Shown here one piece after another: positions 33,740 through 41,603 of a stretch of DNA of 48,268 bases. The notes under the pieces were generated by a model that searched no databases, was not told the origin of the DNA, and worked only from the letters and a program-made list of their open reading frames with translations. The DNA is from Candidatus Parcubacteria bacterium (GTDB lineage Bacteria > Patescibacteriota > Patescibacteriia > UBA1558 > GWA2-36-10), in assembly GCA_018664825.1 (NCBI GenBank), contig JABJNO010000017.1, positions 114,743 to 163,010 of the forward strand, read 5' to 3'. Positions within the stretch are counted from its first letter, which is position 1, and every line of letters starts with the position of its first letter. The position numbers and the translations under genes are program-made.

Positions 33740-35032
33740 ATGGGCAAAACTATAAATAGACTGACTTATTCCTTCTTTTTTCTCCTATTTATTGTACTGA
33801 CTCCGATTTTTTTATTATACGCCGGAGGATATCGTTATAACTTTGATACTGCTCAAGTAGAAAAAAATGGAGCTTTTTATATAAAATCATACCCTCGTGA
33901 TGCTGATATTTATATTGATGGAGAAAAAAATAAAAACCGTACTCCAAATCAAATTACAAATATCAAGCCTGGACGTCATTTGATTGAGATAAAAAAAGAA
34001 AAATACGGTTCTTGGCAAAAAGAACTCGAAGTTTCCTCAGGAGAAACTACCTTTGCCGAAGATATTGTACTATTTTATCAAGACACAGACAAAAAAACCT
34101 TGTCCTCTGGTTCGACAAATTTTTTGCTAAACAAAAATGAAGAAAAATACGCTCTTATAGACGATGACAACAAATTCAAAATTACCGACGTCGAACAAGC
34201 CAAGATGTTTGAAATATATGATTTTGCTAGTAGCTCATATAGCTTTGTTGACTGGTCTCCCAATGATCAAAAAATACTTTTGAAAGATACTACAGAAGCT
34301 CTTATTATTTTTGATATAGGACAAAAAGAATTTTATCCTTTAGAGCTGGCAAATATAGAAAAAATAATCTGGGACAACCAAGATTCGAATACTTTGTGGT
34401 ATTTGCAAAAAGAAAAATTATTTCAACTAAACATCGCCCAAATATTTGAGCCAACCACACATGACCTTGATCTAGATAAAAACATCAAAGATTTTGATCT
34501 AAAAGATGACTATATAGCTATCTTATACTCTGTAGACAACGCAAACTACGTTGAACAACTTGATAAAAACCTAAACAGCAAGCAAATATTGGAAAACCTC
34601 AATCTTGGCAAACTAAAAATAATGGTCACCAATGACCGACAATTTATCTTTACTCTTGGATCACAGCTTTATATAAAAAATATCTTTCAAAACCTTATAG
34701 ATATTCCTGTCACTTCAGTCAAAGTCCACAATCAAAGATTATTACTTACCAATGGCCATGAAATTATCCTCTATAATTATCAAGATGACTGGCAAGAACT
34801 AATAGATAGATCTAGCCAGATAGTATCTGACTTACTCTGGCATCCAAATGGTAGCTACTTCCTCAGTGAAATCAATGAACAAACCAATATTACCGAAATA
34901 GACGGCCGAGACAAAAGAAACTCTGTACCTATCCTAGAAAACCCTCACAAAAAACTATACTTATTCAATAAAAAGGGTAATCGATTATTTATCCTTACCC
35001 CTGAAGAAAACTATTATTTGACTATACAATAA
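33740..35032 (+). CDS. Membrane-anchored PEGA-domain protein, 430 aa
   Basis: An N-terminal membrane helix (FFFLLFIVLTPIFLLYAGGY) is followed by a PEGA domain (IKSYPRDADIYIDGEKNKN, IKPGRHLIEIKKEKYGSW), a surface-layer-associated beta domain. The remaining 300 residues repeat a WD/propeller-like pattern (SFVDWSPNDQKILLK, KIIWDNQDSNTLWYLQ, LLWHPNGSYFLSEI). It probably sits on the outer face of the membrane. It is divergent from murA and followed by a bidirectional terminator. Such proteins are common in Patescibacteria; their function is not known. Confidence 0.8.
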   Translation: MGKTINRLTYSFFFLLFIVLTPIFLLYAGGYRYNFDTAQVEKNGAFYIKSYPRDADIYIDGEKNKNRTPNQITNIKPGRHLIEIKKEKYGSWQKELEVSSGETTFAEDIVLFYQDTDKKTLSSGSTNFLLNKNEEKYALIDDDNKFKITDVEQAKMFEIYDFASSSYSFVDWSPNDQKILLKDTTEALIIFDIGQKEFYPLELANIEKIIWDNQDSNTLWYLQKEKLFQLNIAQIFEPTTHDLDLDKNIKDFDLKDDYIAILYSVDNANYVEQLDKNLNSKQILENLNLGKLKIMVTNDRQFIFTLGSQLYIKNIFQNLIDIPVTSVKVHNQRLLLTNGHEIILYNYQDDWQELIDRSSQIVSDLLWHPNGSYFLSEINEQTNITEIDGRDKRNSVPILENPHKKLYLFNKKGNRLFILTPEENYYLTIQ

Positions 35033-35038
35033 TAAAAA

Positions 35039-35070
35039 CCCCCTATATTTCTATAGGGGGTTGTTTTTTT
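35039..35070. terminator. Bidirectional terminator
   Basis: CCCCCTATA (35039-35047) / TATAGGGGG (35052-35060) with AATAAAAA to the left and TTGTTTTTTT to the right, between convergent genes. Confidence 0.85.
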
Positions 35071-35410
35071 AGATTTCTACTACCTCATATTTGGGTAGTA
35101 AAGCTTTGACTGCTTCAGGAGTAGCTCCCTCAAGAGCAAAGGCCTCAATAATCGGACCCGCAATCTTGGGGTGTAGGTTCTGATTCAAAGCTTCAGCAAC
35201 ACTGTCACCAAAAAGTCCTCGTCCACCACCACCATGAGACAAGTGTCCCGAAACCTTTCCATCTTCATCTTGATTGATACCTATGGTCTCCATAGGGACG
35301 AGATTCCACAATGTCCAATCGGACAAAGAGATTACTCGACCAGCTTCGATGGTGATCGTTGATTTTGGCATTTCCTCAAGAAGTTTTCCAACATCGGGTG
35401 ATTCAGACAT
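35069..35410 (-). CDS. Hypothetical protein, 113 aa
   Basis: Unrecognised soluble protein with a Gly-rich loop (HLSHGGGGRGLFGDS) and a C-terminal ATPEAVKALLPKYEVVEI. I choose the ATG at 35410, 4 bases after the hpt stop; the open frame reaches a GTG at 35443 inside hpt. It is co-transcribed with hpt and, like it, richer in G/C than its surroundings. There is no evidence for a metabolic role. Confidence 0.55.
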   Translation of the reverse strand: MSESPDVGKLLEEMPKSTITIEAGRVISLSDWTLWNLVPMETIGINQDEDGKVSGHLSHGGGGRGLFGDSVAEALNQNLHPKIAGPIIEAFALEGATPEAVKALLPKYEVVEI

Positions 35411-35414
35411 ACTA

Positions 35415-35990
35415 TCACTCACTTTCTGTGTCTTTGTAGGCACTTTCTTTAAGCACCGAAATCCACGGATGATTACGATAATGACCAGCGTAGTCTAGGC
35501 CGTAGCCAACTACAAAGACATTTTCAATCTCAAAGCCGATATAATCAATCGGCACTTCGACTTCGCGAGCTGCGACTTTGTCCAAGAGGACACAAATTCG
35601 TAAACTAGCAGGCTCACGTCTGAGTAGGATGTCTCTCAAATAATTGAGAGTCAAACCAGTGTCGACAATATCTTCGACCAAGATGACGTGACGTCCAGCG
35701 ATGTTGACTCCGATGTCTTGAGTGATTTCTACTACACCAGAGCTTGTCTGTTCATCACCGTAACTCGAGACAGACATAAATTCTGTCTCAATCATCACAT
35801 CACCCATATCACGAGTGAGATCAGCAAAAAATACAAAAGCACCCTTGAGCACACAAACCATCAGAGGAATTTCTCCCTCAGGGATATCCTCCACAATTTT
35901 CTGGGCCAACATCTTTACTCGATGCTTGAGATCATTATAATTGATCTCATCATATTCTAGGCTCGGCTCCATTGACTGTCCGTTTTTCAT
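35415..35990 (-). CDS. hpt: Hypoxanthine phosphoribosyltransferase
   Basis: Salvages hypoxanthine/guanine with PRPP to IMP/GMP. The PRPP loop VILVEDIVDTGLTLNYL is diagnostic; LMVCVLKGAFVFFADLTR and the flexible-loop MSVSSYGDEQTSSG are in the usual order, and IDYIGFEIENVFVVGYGLDY near the C-terminus contacts the purine. 191 residues is standard. AAAGGAG lies 7 bases before the ATG. Purine salvage fits an organism with reduced biosynthesis. Confidence 0.95.
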   Translation of the reverse strand: MKNGQSMEPSLEYDEINYNDLKHRVKMLAQKIVEDIPEGEIPLMVCVLKGAFVFFADLTRDMGDVMIETEFMSVSSYGDEQTSSGVVEITQDIGVNIAGRHVILVEDIVDTGLTLNYLRDILLRREPASLRICVLLDKVAAREVEVPIDYIGFEIENVFVVGYGLDYAGHYRNHPWISVLKESAYKDTESE

Positions 35991-36080
35991 GGCTTTCTCC
36001 TTTGTTGCAAAGTTTTGAGTTTTGGAAGGATCAAATATTCAATATAATTTAGTCTAAATACGCTTTATTGTCAAATAAAA

Positions 36081-36101
36081 AACCCGAGCCTAGCTCAGGT
36101 T
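36081..36101 (-). terminator. Terminator of the three-paralogue operon
   Basis: AACCCGAGC (36081-36089) / GCTCAGGTT (36093-36101), one mismatch, with a T-rich tract after it on the minus strand, just past the stop at 36111. Confidence 0.8.
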
Positions 36102-36110
36102 TAAGTTATA

Positions 36111-36692
36111 TTATTTTTTTACTATATGTATATCACCCAAAAGATTTCCTTCGGCTTTTAATTTTTCAAAATATTTTAAATTTTGTTTTATAGTATAGAC
36201 ATCTCCATATATTTCTGTACCTTTTTTGAAAGTTGGACGACATATTCCTTTTGCCCTAAAATCTCCAGTCACTATCAAACCTTCGCCAAATATAGGATCG
36301 TAGGTATCTATTTCTACATCGCCCGAAACAAGTATATGTGGTGGAATAGTGCCTCTGGAGTGGCCCGATATTTCACTAGATAACACCAAAGACTTTACAA
36401 TAACTTTTCCCATCCTATCATGAATTTGACTCCTTTCTACACCAGGGGCATTGGCTACCAACAATTTATCCATAGTAACTGCCCATTGTCTCAATTTATT
36501 CAAACCAGGAACACCCAAGTCAACACTAGCATCAACTAAATCTTCTTTCATATCCAATAAATCCTTAATTCCTTCTAACTGCTTTATGTTTTCAGCGGTA
36601 GCCAAAATAGTCCCTGCTGTATCAAGGTACCGCCTAAAATTATCCAAGGCTTGTTTTGCTCTATTACATTTTCGTACTTGGTATAAATGCAT
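36111..36692 (-). CDS. Polymer-forming-like protein, paralogue 3 of 3 (193 aa)
   Basis: An N-terminal helical half (CNRAKQALDNFRRYLDTAG...) is followed by a beta-solenoid-like half of short repeats: ILVSGDVEIDTYDPIFGEGL then IVTGDFRAKG, EIYGDVYTI and GDIHIVKK. The repeated 'xxVxGDxxI' pattern is that of bactofilin/polymer-forming proteins, but the helical N-domain is not usual for bactofilins. It lies 2 bases after paralogue 2. Last gene before the terminator at 36081-36101. Confidence 0.6.
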   Translation of the reverse strand: MHLYQVRKCNRAKQALDNFRRYLDTAGTILATAENIKQLEGIKDLLDMKEDLVDASVDLGVPGLNKLRQWAVTMDKLLVANAPGVERSQIHDRMGKVIVKSLVLSSEISGHSRGTIPPHILVSGDVEIDTYDPIFGEGLIVTGDFRAKGICRPTFKKGTEIYGDVYTIKQNLKYFEKLKAEGNLLGDIHIVKK

Positions 36693-36694
36693 AT

Positions 36695-37285
36695 CTAAAT
36701 TTTATAAACACTTCCTTTTATTTGACCTTGCTCTTTCAACATATAAGCCAATGTTTCCAAACTTTGTGGTACATAAATATCACCATGTACCATCAAATTA
36801 TTTCCTATATTTTCTTCCGAAATACTAGAATTTTTATCATAAATTCTCAAATCACCTTCTATTTCTACTCCAGATCCAAGGGTAAATTCAAGGTCCTCAA
36901 CTTCCAAGTCGCCTTTAATCAAAATATTAGCTGGAAAACTATCCTTTTTCCAAAACTGGGATCCCTTTAATTTCAAAGAATGATGAACAACCACTTTTTT
37001 CCTAAACATATCAATAGTTAGAGTTTTTTCTTTTCTATAAGTAGATAATAAATTAAATAAGTTATCTATTGCTAAAAAACTTTTTTTCAGCACCTTTAAT
37101 GTTTCAGGATCAATATCCCCCATTATAATTTCCAACTTATTTCGTATCATTCTGGCGATAACTTTTAGCCCCTCAAGACTTTTAACAGTTTTTGCACTAG
37201 AAAATCCAATGTCAAATTCCTCTTTGCTTCTTTTGGCAAGTAATAATCTTTCTCTAAATTTTTTGCATTGTTCTGTTGCAATCAT
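36695..37285 (-). CDS. Polymer-forming-like protein, paralogue 2 of 3 (196 aa)
   Basis: Same plan as its neighbours: an N-terminal helical domain starting ATEQCKKFRERLLLAKRSKEE, a LAIDNLFNLL segment, then beta repeats ILIKGDLEVEDLEF, EIEGDLRIYD, MVHGDIYVP and a C-terminal QIKGSVYKI. It starts 2 bases after paralogue 1 ends and ends 2 bases before paralogue 3. The tandem arrangement points to local duplication, and related subunits could co-assemble (inference). Confidence 0.6.
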   Translation of the reverse strand: MIATEQCKKFRERLLLAKRSKEEFDIGFSSAKTVKSLEGLKVIARMIRNKLEIIMGDIDPETLKVLKKSFLAIDNLFNLLSTYRKEKTLTIDMFRKKVVVHHSLKLKGSQFWKKDSFPANILIKGDLEVEDLEFTLGSGVEIEGDLRIYDKNSSISEENIGNNLMVHGDIYVPQSLETLAYMLKEQGQIKGSVYKI

Positions 37286-37287
37286 AT

Positions 37288-37878
37288 TTAAATTCCGTAA
37301 ACACTTTTTACTTGTCCCTTCTTTTGTAATTTTGTAGCTACATCTGCCAATTGAGGTCCTACCCAGATATCACCACGTATAATTATATCTTCAGGTAAAT
37401 AACGTATATTTTCATCTTCTATTCTCAAATCACCTTCTATCACCAAACCGCTATTCATATTTAGTAAAAGATTTTCTACTATCAAATTACCTTTGATCAA
37501 TATATTTTCGGGTAATATACCGTCTTGTATTTCTGTTATCTTTCCTTTTAAAACTAAATCGTGTTTAACAACAACTTTTTTTAAATCTGTGTCAATTTCT
37601 ACATCAAAGGCTCCTGCATCGTAGCGAAGATCTAACATTAATTTATCCAAGGCTAGATAATTAGGTTTAAGTCTTTTTCGGATTTGTTTCGGAGTTTCCC
37701 CAACTCCTGATTGGATTGTTTCTAAATACTCTTTTATTTTACTTTCCAAAATTTTACAGTCGTCCAAATATTGAATTGTATCCGTTGTACCAAAAATAAT
37801 TCCAAACTCATTCATAAAACTTTTTACCAGACTTAACTGACTTCTCAACATTTTACATCTTTCTTTTTTATCTATCAT
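37288..37878 (-). CDS. Polymer-forming-like protein, paralogue 1 of 3 (196 aa)
   Basis: The ATG at 37878 gives a protein (MIDKKERCKMLRSQLSLVKS) that aligns end to end with the other two, so the longer open frame to 38016, which runs into the lexA promoter, is rejected. Beta repeats are ILIKGNLIVENLLLN, VIEGDLRIEDEN, IIIRGDIWVGPQ and a terminal QVKSVYGI. It is divergent from lexA, with 122 bases between the starts. Confidence 0.6.
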   Translation of the reverse strand: MIDKKERCKMLRSQLSLVKSFMNEFGIIFGTTDTIQYLDDCKILESKIKEYLETIQSGVGETPKQIRKRLKPNYLALDKLMLDLRYDAGAFDVEIDTDLKKVVVKHDLVLKGKITEIQDGILPENILIKGNLIVENLLLNMNSGLVIEGDLRIEDENIRYLPEDIIIRGDIWVGPQLADVATKLQKKGQVKSVYGI

Positions 37879-37943
37879 ATTATTTAAATTATATAATATT
37901 GGCGGAAAAAAGAAAGCTTTTTTAGTTATCCACAGAGATAGAC

Positions 37944-37972
37944 TTGACGTTCGGTTTTTGTTCGGGTATGAT
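37944..37972 (+). promoter_or_regulatory. lexA promoter with GTTCGG repeats in the spacer
   Basis: TTGACG (37944-37949), exactly 17 bases, then TATGAT (37967-37972). The spacer contains GTTCGG twice (first copy shared with the -35 edge), a possible operator for autoregulation. It is not the classic GAACnnnnGTTC palindrome. Confidence 0.65.
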
Positions 37973-38000
37973 GAATGTATACTTATTAAACAATAAACAT

Positions 38001-38603
38001 ATGCCAAACTTAACAAAAAAACAAAAAGAGGTCTTGGACTTTATCACTCAATTTATCCAAACCAACTCTTATGCTCCTAGCTATAGAGAGATCGCCGAAT
38101 ATTTTGGACTCTCCTCTACCGCTACTGTTCATGAGCATGTAAGATCTCTTGAAGACAAAGGTTTGATTACCTCTAGCCACAACGCTGCTCGTTCACTAGA
38201 GATAGTCCACCAAGAACACTTTAGTAAATCAATAGAGCTTCCACTAGCTGGCTTGATTACTGCCGGTGAACCTATCGAGGCTATTGAGACCAATGAGACT
38301 ATTGCTATACCCCAAAATTTTGTCAAAGACGAAAATAGCTACGTCCTCAAAGTCAAGGGTGAGTCTATGATCGACGAAGGTATATTGAGCGGAGACTATG
38401 TAGTCGTAGAAAGAAATTTCTATCCCAAAAACGGAGATGTAGTAGTTGCACTTTTGGACAACACCTATGCTACTCTCAAAAAATATTATAGAGAAAAAGA
38501 TAGAATTAGATTACAACCAGCTAATAAAACCATGAAGCCTATCTATGCCAAGAACCCAGCCATCCAAGGTATAGTCAAGGCAATCTTAAGAACTTTTTTA
38601 TAA
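38001..38603 (+). CDS. lexA: LexA repressor
   Basis: SOS repressor and self-cleaving S24 peptidase, 200 residues from the ATG at 38001. The winged helix reads KKQKEVLDFITQFIQTNSYA and YREIAEYFGLSSTATVHEHV. The cleavage Ala-Gly is in LITAGEPIEAIE, the catalytic Ser in KVKGESMIDEGI and the Lys in YATLKKYY. All elements for RecA-stimulated autocleavage are present. The divergent polymer-forming gene may share its operator region. Confidence 0.96.
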   Translation: MPNLTKKQKEVLDFITQFIQTNSYAPSYREIAEYFGLSSTATVHEHVRSLEDKGLITSSHNAARSLEIVHQEHFSKSIELPLAGLITAGEPIEAIETNETIAIPQNFVKDENSYVLKVKGESMIDEGILSGDYVVVERNFYPKNGDVVVALLDNTYATLKKYYREKDRIRLQPANKTMKPIYAKNPAIQGIVKAILRTFL

Positions 38604-38696
38604 AACTATGCTAAATAGAAAAACAAAAATCAGGTATAGGAAATTATTAGGGGAACTCTTTTTCAAAAAATACACAGAAAGAATAAATTATCACAA

Positions 38697-39512
38697 ATGT
38701 CCACAATTAATATCAAGGAAAACTCAGCTAAAACTATTTTAACAAAAAGTAAATTACCAAAGTGTGATTATGTTATAAATCCCTACCTTGGATGTTTGCA
38801 CGGATGTCATTATTGTTATGCAGACTTCATGAAAAGATTTAGCAATCATGCTGAGCCCTGGGGCAAATTTATAGACATCAAAAAAAACGCCGCTCAAACT
38901 CTGGACAAAGAATTGAAAAAAGTTCGTCCCAAAAGCGTATTACTGAGTAGTGTCACAGATGCTTATAATCCTATTGAAAAAAAATATGGTCTAACTAGGC
39001 AAATCCTCAAAGTATTATTGAAATATCAAATACCCACATCTATTTTAACCAAGTCTGATTTAGTACTACGAGATATAGACTTATTATCTAGATTTGATGA
39101 CTGCCAAGTAGGTTTTTCTTTTCTAAGTCTCAACTCAAGAGATTCGCGCAATTTTGAGCCCACCACAACCATACCCAAGAGGAGGATCAATGCCCTCAAG
39201 GAGCTCAAAAACAACGATATCCGCACTTATGCCTTTATTGGCCCAATTATGCCTTACATCACCGAATTGGACCCTTTATTCATGCATTTGAGCGACGTAT
39301 CGGTAGATTATATATTCTGTGAAAGTTTCAATAATCGTGGCCAAGCTAGATCAAACATACGCTCCATCATCAAACAAAAATATAGCCACATTCAACAAGC
39401 TTTCTGGGATAGTTTTGATAAAAACAGCGATTATTGGCCTGAAACAGCCCAATATATAAACAAGTTAAGTGATTTTTACAAAATACCAGTAAACATATTT
39501 TTTCATCGTTAA
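38697..39512 (+). CDS. SPL-like radical SAM protein, 271 aa
   Basis: The radical SAM cluster motif is CLHGCHYCYADFMKRF (C-x3-C-x2-C) following INPYLG, as in the SPL/Rv2578c group of radical SAM proteins. The middle SVTDAYNPIEKKYGLTRQIL and ILTKSDLVLRDIDLL are also typical. True spore photoproduct lyase is unlikely because this organism does not sporulate; the substrate is unknown. The position 94 bases after lexA makes a DNA-damage role worth testing. A structured palindrome follows immediately. Confidence 0.85.
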   Translation: MSTINIKENSAKTILTKSKLPKCDYVINPYLGCLHGCHYCYADFMKRFSNHAEPWGKFIDIKKNAAQTLDKELKKVRPKSVLLSSVTDAYNPIEKKYGLTRQILKVLLKYQIPTSILTKSDLVLRDIDLLSRFDDCQVGFSFLSLNSRDSRNFEPTTTIPKRRINALKELKNNDIRTYAFIGPIMPYITELDPLFMHLSDVSVDYIFCESFNNRGQARSNIRSIIKQKYSHIQQAFWDSFDKNSDYWPETAQYINKLSDFYKIPVNIFFHR

Positions 39513-39591
39513 GTCCTACCTTGCCTGCCTGGGGTCGTGCCTGTCGACTAAGAGCTTCCCTCTAAGCTACCGGGCAGCCAAGGTAGGACTT
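39511..39591. repeat. Y-shaped palindromic element
   Basis: AAGTCCTACCTTG (39511-39523) and CAAGGTAGGACTT (39579-39591) pair perfectly; after one mismatch, eight more pairs follow (one of them T-G). The enclosed 37 bases form two side hairpins, GTCG/CGAC and AGCTT/AAGCT. It begins at the stop of the radical SAM gene and touches the rpmA -35 box. No T tract, so not a plain terminator. Confidence 0.65.
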
Positions 39592-39618
39592 GACATATCT
39601 CTATTTTTTAGCTATTAT
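39590..39618 (+). promoter_or_regulatory. rpmA promoter
   Basis: TTGACA (39590-39595), a 17-base spacer and TATTAT (39613-39618), 32 bases before the rpmA ATG. The -35 overlaps the end of the palindrome 39511-39591. Confidence 0.75.
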
Positions 39619-39650
39619 ATTACTGTTTTAAAAAATTATAGTTTAAGAGT

Positions 39651-39929
39651 ATGGCACATAAGAAAGCTGGCGGATCCACTAGCCTGGGACGTGATTCCCG
39701 AAGTCAAAGATTAGGAGTAAAACTATTTGCTGGACAAGAAGCTAAATCCGGTGCTATTTTGGTAAGACAAAGAGGTACAAAATTTCATCCTGGCCTAAAT
39801 GTTGGAAAAGGTAGCGATGACACCTTGTTTGCCAAGATTACTGGCGTAGTCAAATTCAGAAGACTAAAAAAGAAAAAATTTGATAGCTCAATAAAAGAAA
39901 CAAAATATATTGATATTATTCCTCAATAA
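39651..39929 (+). CDS. rpmA: Ribosomal protein L27
   Basis: Large-subunit protein near the peptidyl-transferase centre. The start [20 protein letters not shown] and the central [24 protein letters not shown] are diagnostic. 92 residues is normal. It stands alone here with its own promoter and terminator, away from rplU and obg, its usual partners. There is no N-terminal extension needing processing. Confidence 0.97.
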   Translation: MAHKKAGGSTSLGRDSRSQRLGVKLFAGQEAKSGAILVRQRGTKFHPGLNVGKGSDDTLFAKITGVVKFRRLKKKKFDSSIKETKYIDIIPQ

Positions 39930-39937
39930 AATAAAAA

Positions 39938-39962
39938 CACCCCTCTCAAAGGGGTGTTTTTT
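39938..39962. terminator. Terminator of rpmA
   Basis: CACCCCT (39938-39944) / AGGGGTG (39950-39956) followed by TTTTTT, with an A-rich left flank that could also serve ftsX on the minus strand. Confidence 0.85.
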
Positions 39963-39975
39963 AATTGGATAATTT

Positions 39976-40893
39976 TTATGATTTCAAATACTTTTTCATC
40001 GCTACTGCAGTACTGACTACGTTGAGTGTTGCTAGGGCCAAAAATTGCCAGCCAAATATATACAAAAAATTACTCTGGAAATATCCAGCCAAATTTATGA
40101 CTTGAGTATCTTGGAAATAATTGGTCAAACTTGGTTGAATAAAATTGACAATTGGATAAGTGACTCCTATCACTATCAATACCGAGACCAGTGCATAAAA
40201 AATACTCTCTATAAAAAACGGTGCGCGAATAAACCAATTGCCCGCTCCAACAAGTTTCATAATCACAATCTCATCTTTACGAGTATAAATACTCATACGG
40301 ATAGTATTAAAGATTACTACCAGGGATATCACGGCAAATATTGCTATTATATACCAACTATACTTATTCAAAATTTTTGATAGATTATTTATTTTGTTTA
40401 CAAACGACTCATAATCATGAAAAGTACTAGCCTTGACTATGCCCGCGTATTCTTCTTTTTCTATAAAAGCAGAGATTGTTTTATATTGATCCAGATTATA
40501 GGCTTGGATAGCAAGTGAATATCCAAATGGATTTTCATCATCTTCAAAAACATCCAAAGCTTTGATGGCTTTGCTATTGGAATTGTTTTGTTTAAACAAC
40601 TCCATATTGTCTTCTGGACTAATAATCCTTACTTTTTTTACTTCCGGTAGCTCTTCTAAATCCAAAACAAGAGTATCTACATCCTCTCTTTCTATTTCAT
40701 ATTGCATAGATATCAAAATATCTACCTTCTGCTCAACTCCGGCAATAGTAGCTTGTTTTACATAATCAATACTAACCAGCAGAGTGACGGAAACAATTGC
40801 CATCAACATCATAGTAATGGTCACCAAGGACAACCAAAAATTTCTAAAAAATCCTTGAATAGCAAACTTAAAAATTCTCCACAATTTATACAT
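39976..40893 (-). CDS. ftsX: Cell division protein FtsX
   Basis: Membrane partner of FtsE, 305 residues. An N-terminal helix (FWLSLVTITMMLMAIVSVTLL), an extracytoplasmic domain of about 120 residues (DVDTLVLDLEELPEVKKVR, DVFEDDENPFGYSLAIQ) and three C-terminal helices with the FtsX/MacB motif (FNTIRMSIYTRKDEIVIMKLVGAGNWFIRAPF) are in the usual order. With FtsE it couples ATP hydrolysis to activation of peptidoglycan hydrolases at the septum. It lies 14 bases after ftsE. Confidence 0.94.
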   Translation of the reverse strand: MYKLWRIFKFAIQGFFRNFWLSLVTITMMLMAIVSVTLLVSIDYVKQATIAGVEQKVDILISMQYEIEREDVDTLVLDLEELPEVKKVRIISPEDNMELFKQNNSNSKAIKALDVFEDDENPFGYSLAIQAYNLDQYKTISAFIEKEEYAGIVKASTFHDYESFVNKINNLSKILNKYSWYIIAIFAVISLVVIFNTIRMSIYTRKDEIVIMKLVGAGNWFIRAPFFIESIFYALVSVLIVIGVTYPIVNFIQPSLTNYFQDTQVINLAGYFQSNFLYIFGWQFLALATLNVVSTAVAMKKYLKS

Positions 40894-40907
40894 ATTTTTA
40901 TTTTAAA

Positions 40908-41588
40908 TTATAACAAGTACCTACCTTTTTGCTGATCGCTAATCACATAACCATTGTCTAGGGTGATTACCCTACCCCTTAGATTGTTTACAACTTCCCG
41001 GTTGTGAGTCACCAAAAGTACAGTTGTCCCAAGGTTGTTTATTTTTTTAAGCAAATCTATAATCTCACGAGTATTGATAGAATCTAAATTTCCCGTTGGC
41101 TCATCAGCTACCAATAATTTTGGTTTGTGTACCAGGGCACGAGCTATGGCTACCCTTTGTTGTTCTCCACCTGACAACTGGAGCGGATAACGATCTGTTT
41201 TACCTTTTAGTCCAACCAAGGCAATCATTTGGTCAACAGTTTTTTTGATCACTGAGGGTTTAAAACCACAGGCCTGCATAGCAAATGCAATATTTTCAAA
41301 AACAGTCTTTTTTTCCAAAAGTTTAAAATCCTGAAAAATTACTCCGATTTGTCTCCTTAGAGTAGGAATCTCTCGGTCTTTTATTTTGGTAATATCCCAA
41401 CCGCCAATAACTACTTGTCCTAAATCTATTTTTTCTTCGGCTATAATCATCTTTACCAGGGTAGATTTCCCAGAGCCACTTTGTCCCACAATAGAAACAA
41501 ACTCACCTGGTTTAACATGCATATTAACCTCCCTGAGAGCTTCTACTTTTTTGTTATAAATTTTTGATAGATTAGAAATTTTAATCAT
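40908..41588 (-). CDS. ftsE: Cell division ATP-binding protein FtsE
   Basis: ABC ATPase of 226 residues. Walker A is [14 protein letters not shown], the Q-loop lies in [11 protein letters not shown], the signature is [15 protein letters not shown], Walker B is [12 protein letters not shown], and the switch His is in [10 protein letters not shown]. The start [20 protein letters not shown] is typical of FtsE. It pairs with ftsX directly downstream and follows the isomerase gene by 15 bases. Confidence 0.96.
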   Translation of the reverse strand: MIKISNLSKIYNKKVEALREVNMHVKPGEFVSIVGQSGSGKSTLVKMIIAEEKIDLGQVVIGGWDITKIKDREIPTLRRQIGVIFQDFKLLEKKTVFENIAFAMQACGFKPSVIKKTVDQMIALVGLKGKTDRYPLQLSGGEQQRVAIARALVHKPKLLVADEPTGNLDSINTREIIDLLKKINNLGTTVLLVTHNREVVNNLRGRVITLDNGYVISDQQKGRYLL

Positions 41589-41603
41589 ATTATTTATTTT
41601 TGT

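Noticed and set aside
37879-38016. Longer N-terminus for the first polymer-forming paralogue
   Set aside because: It runs through the lexA promoter and does not align with the two paralogues, which start at the position matching the ATG at 37878.
38608-38742. A 44-codon open frame after lexA
   Set aside because: It overlaps the start of the radical SAM gene out of frame, has no ribosome site and no protein-like pattern.
38697-39512. True spore photoproduct lyase
   Set aside because: The motif order fits the wider SPL-like radical SAM group, but there is no sign of sporulation genes, so the specific enzyme name is not supported.
39511-39591. A tRNA-like gene on the minus strand
   Set aside because: A D-arm-like segment (GGTAGCTTAGAGGG) is visible, but there is no TTCGA-type T-arm and no proper anticodon arm, and the stem is far too long for an acceptor stem.
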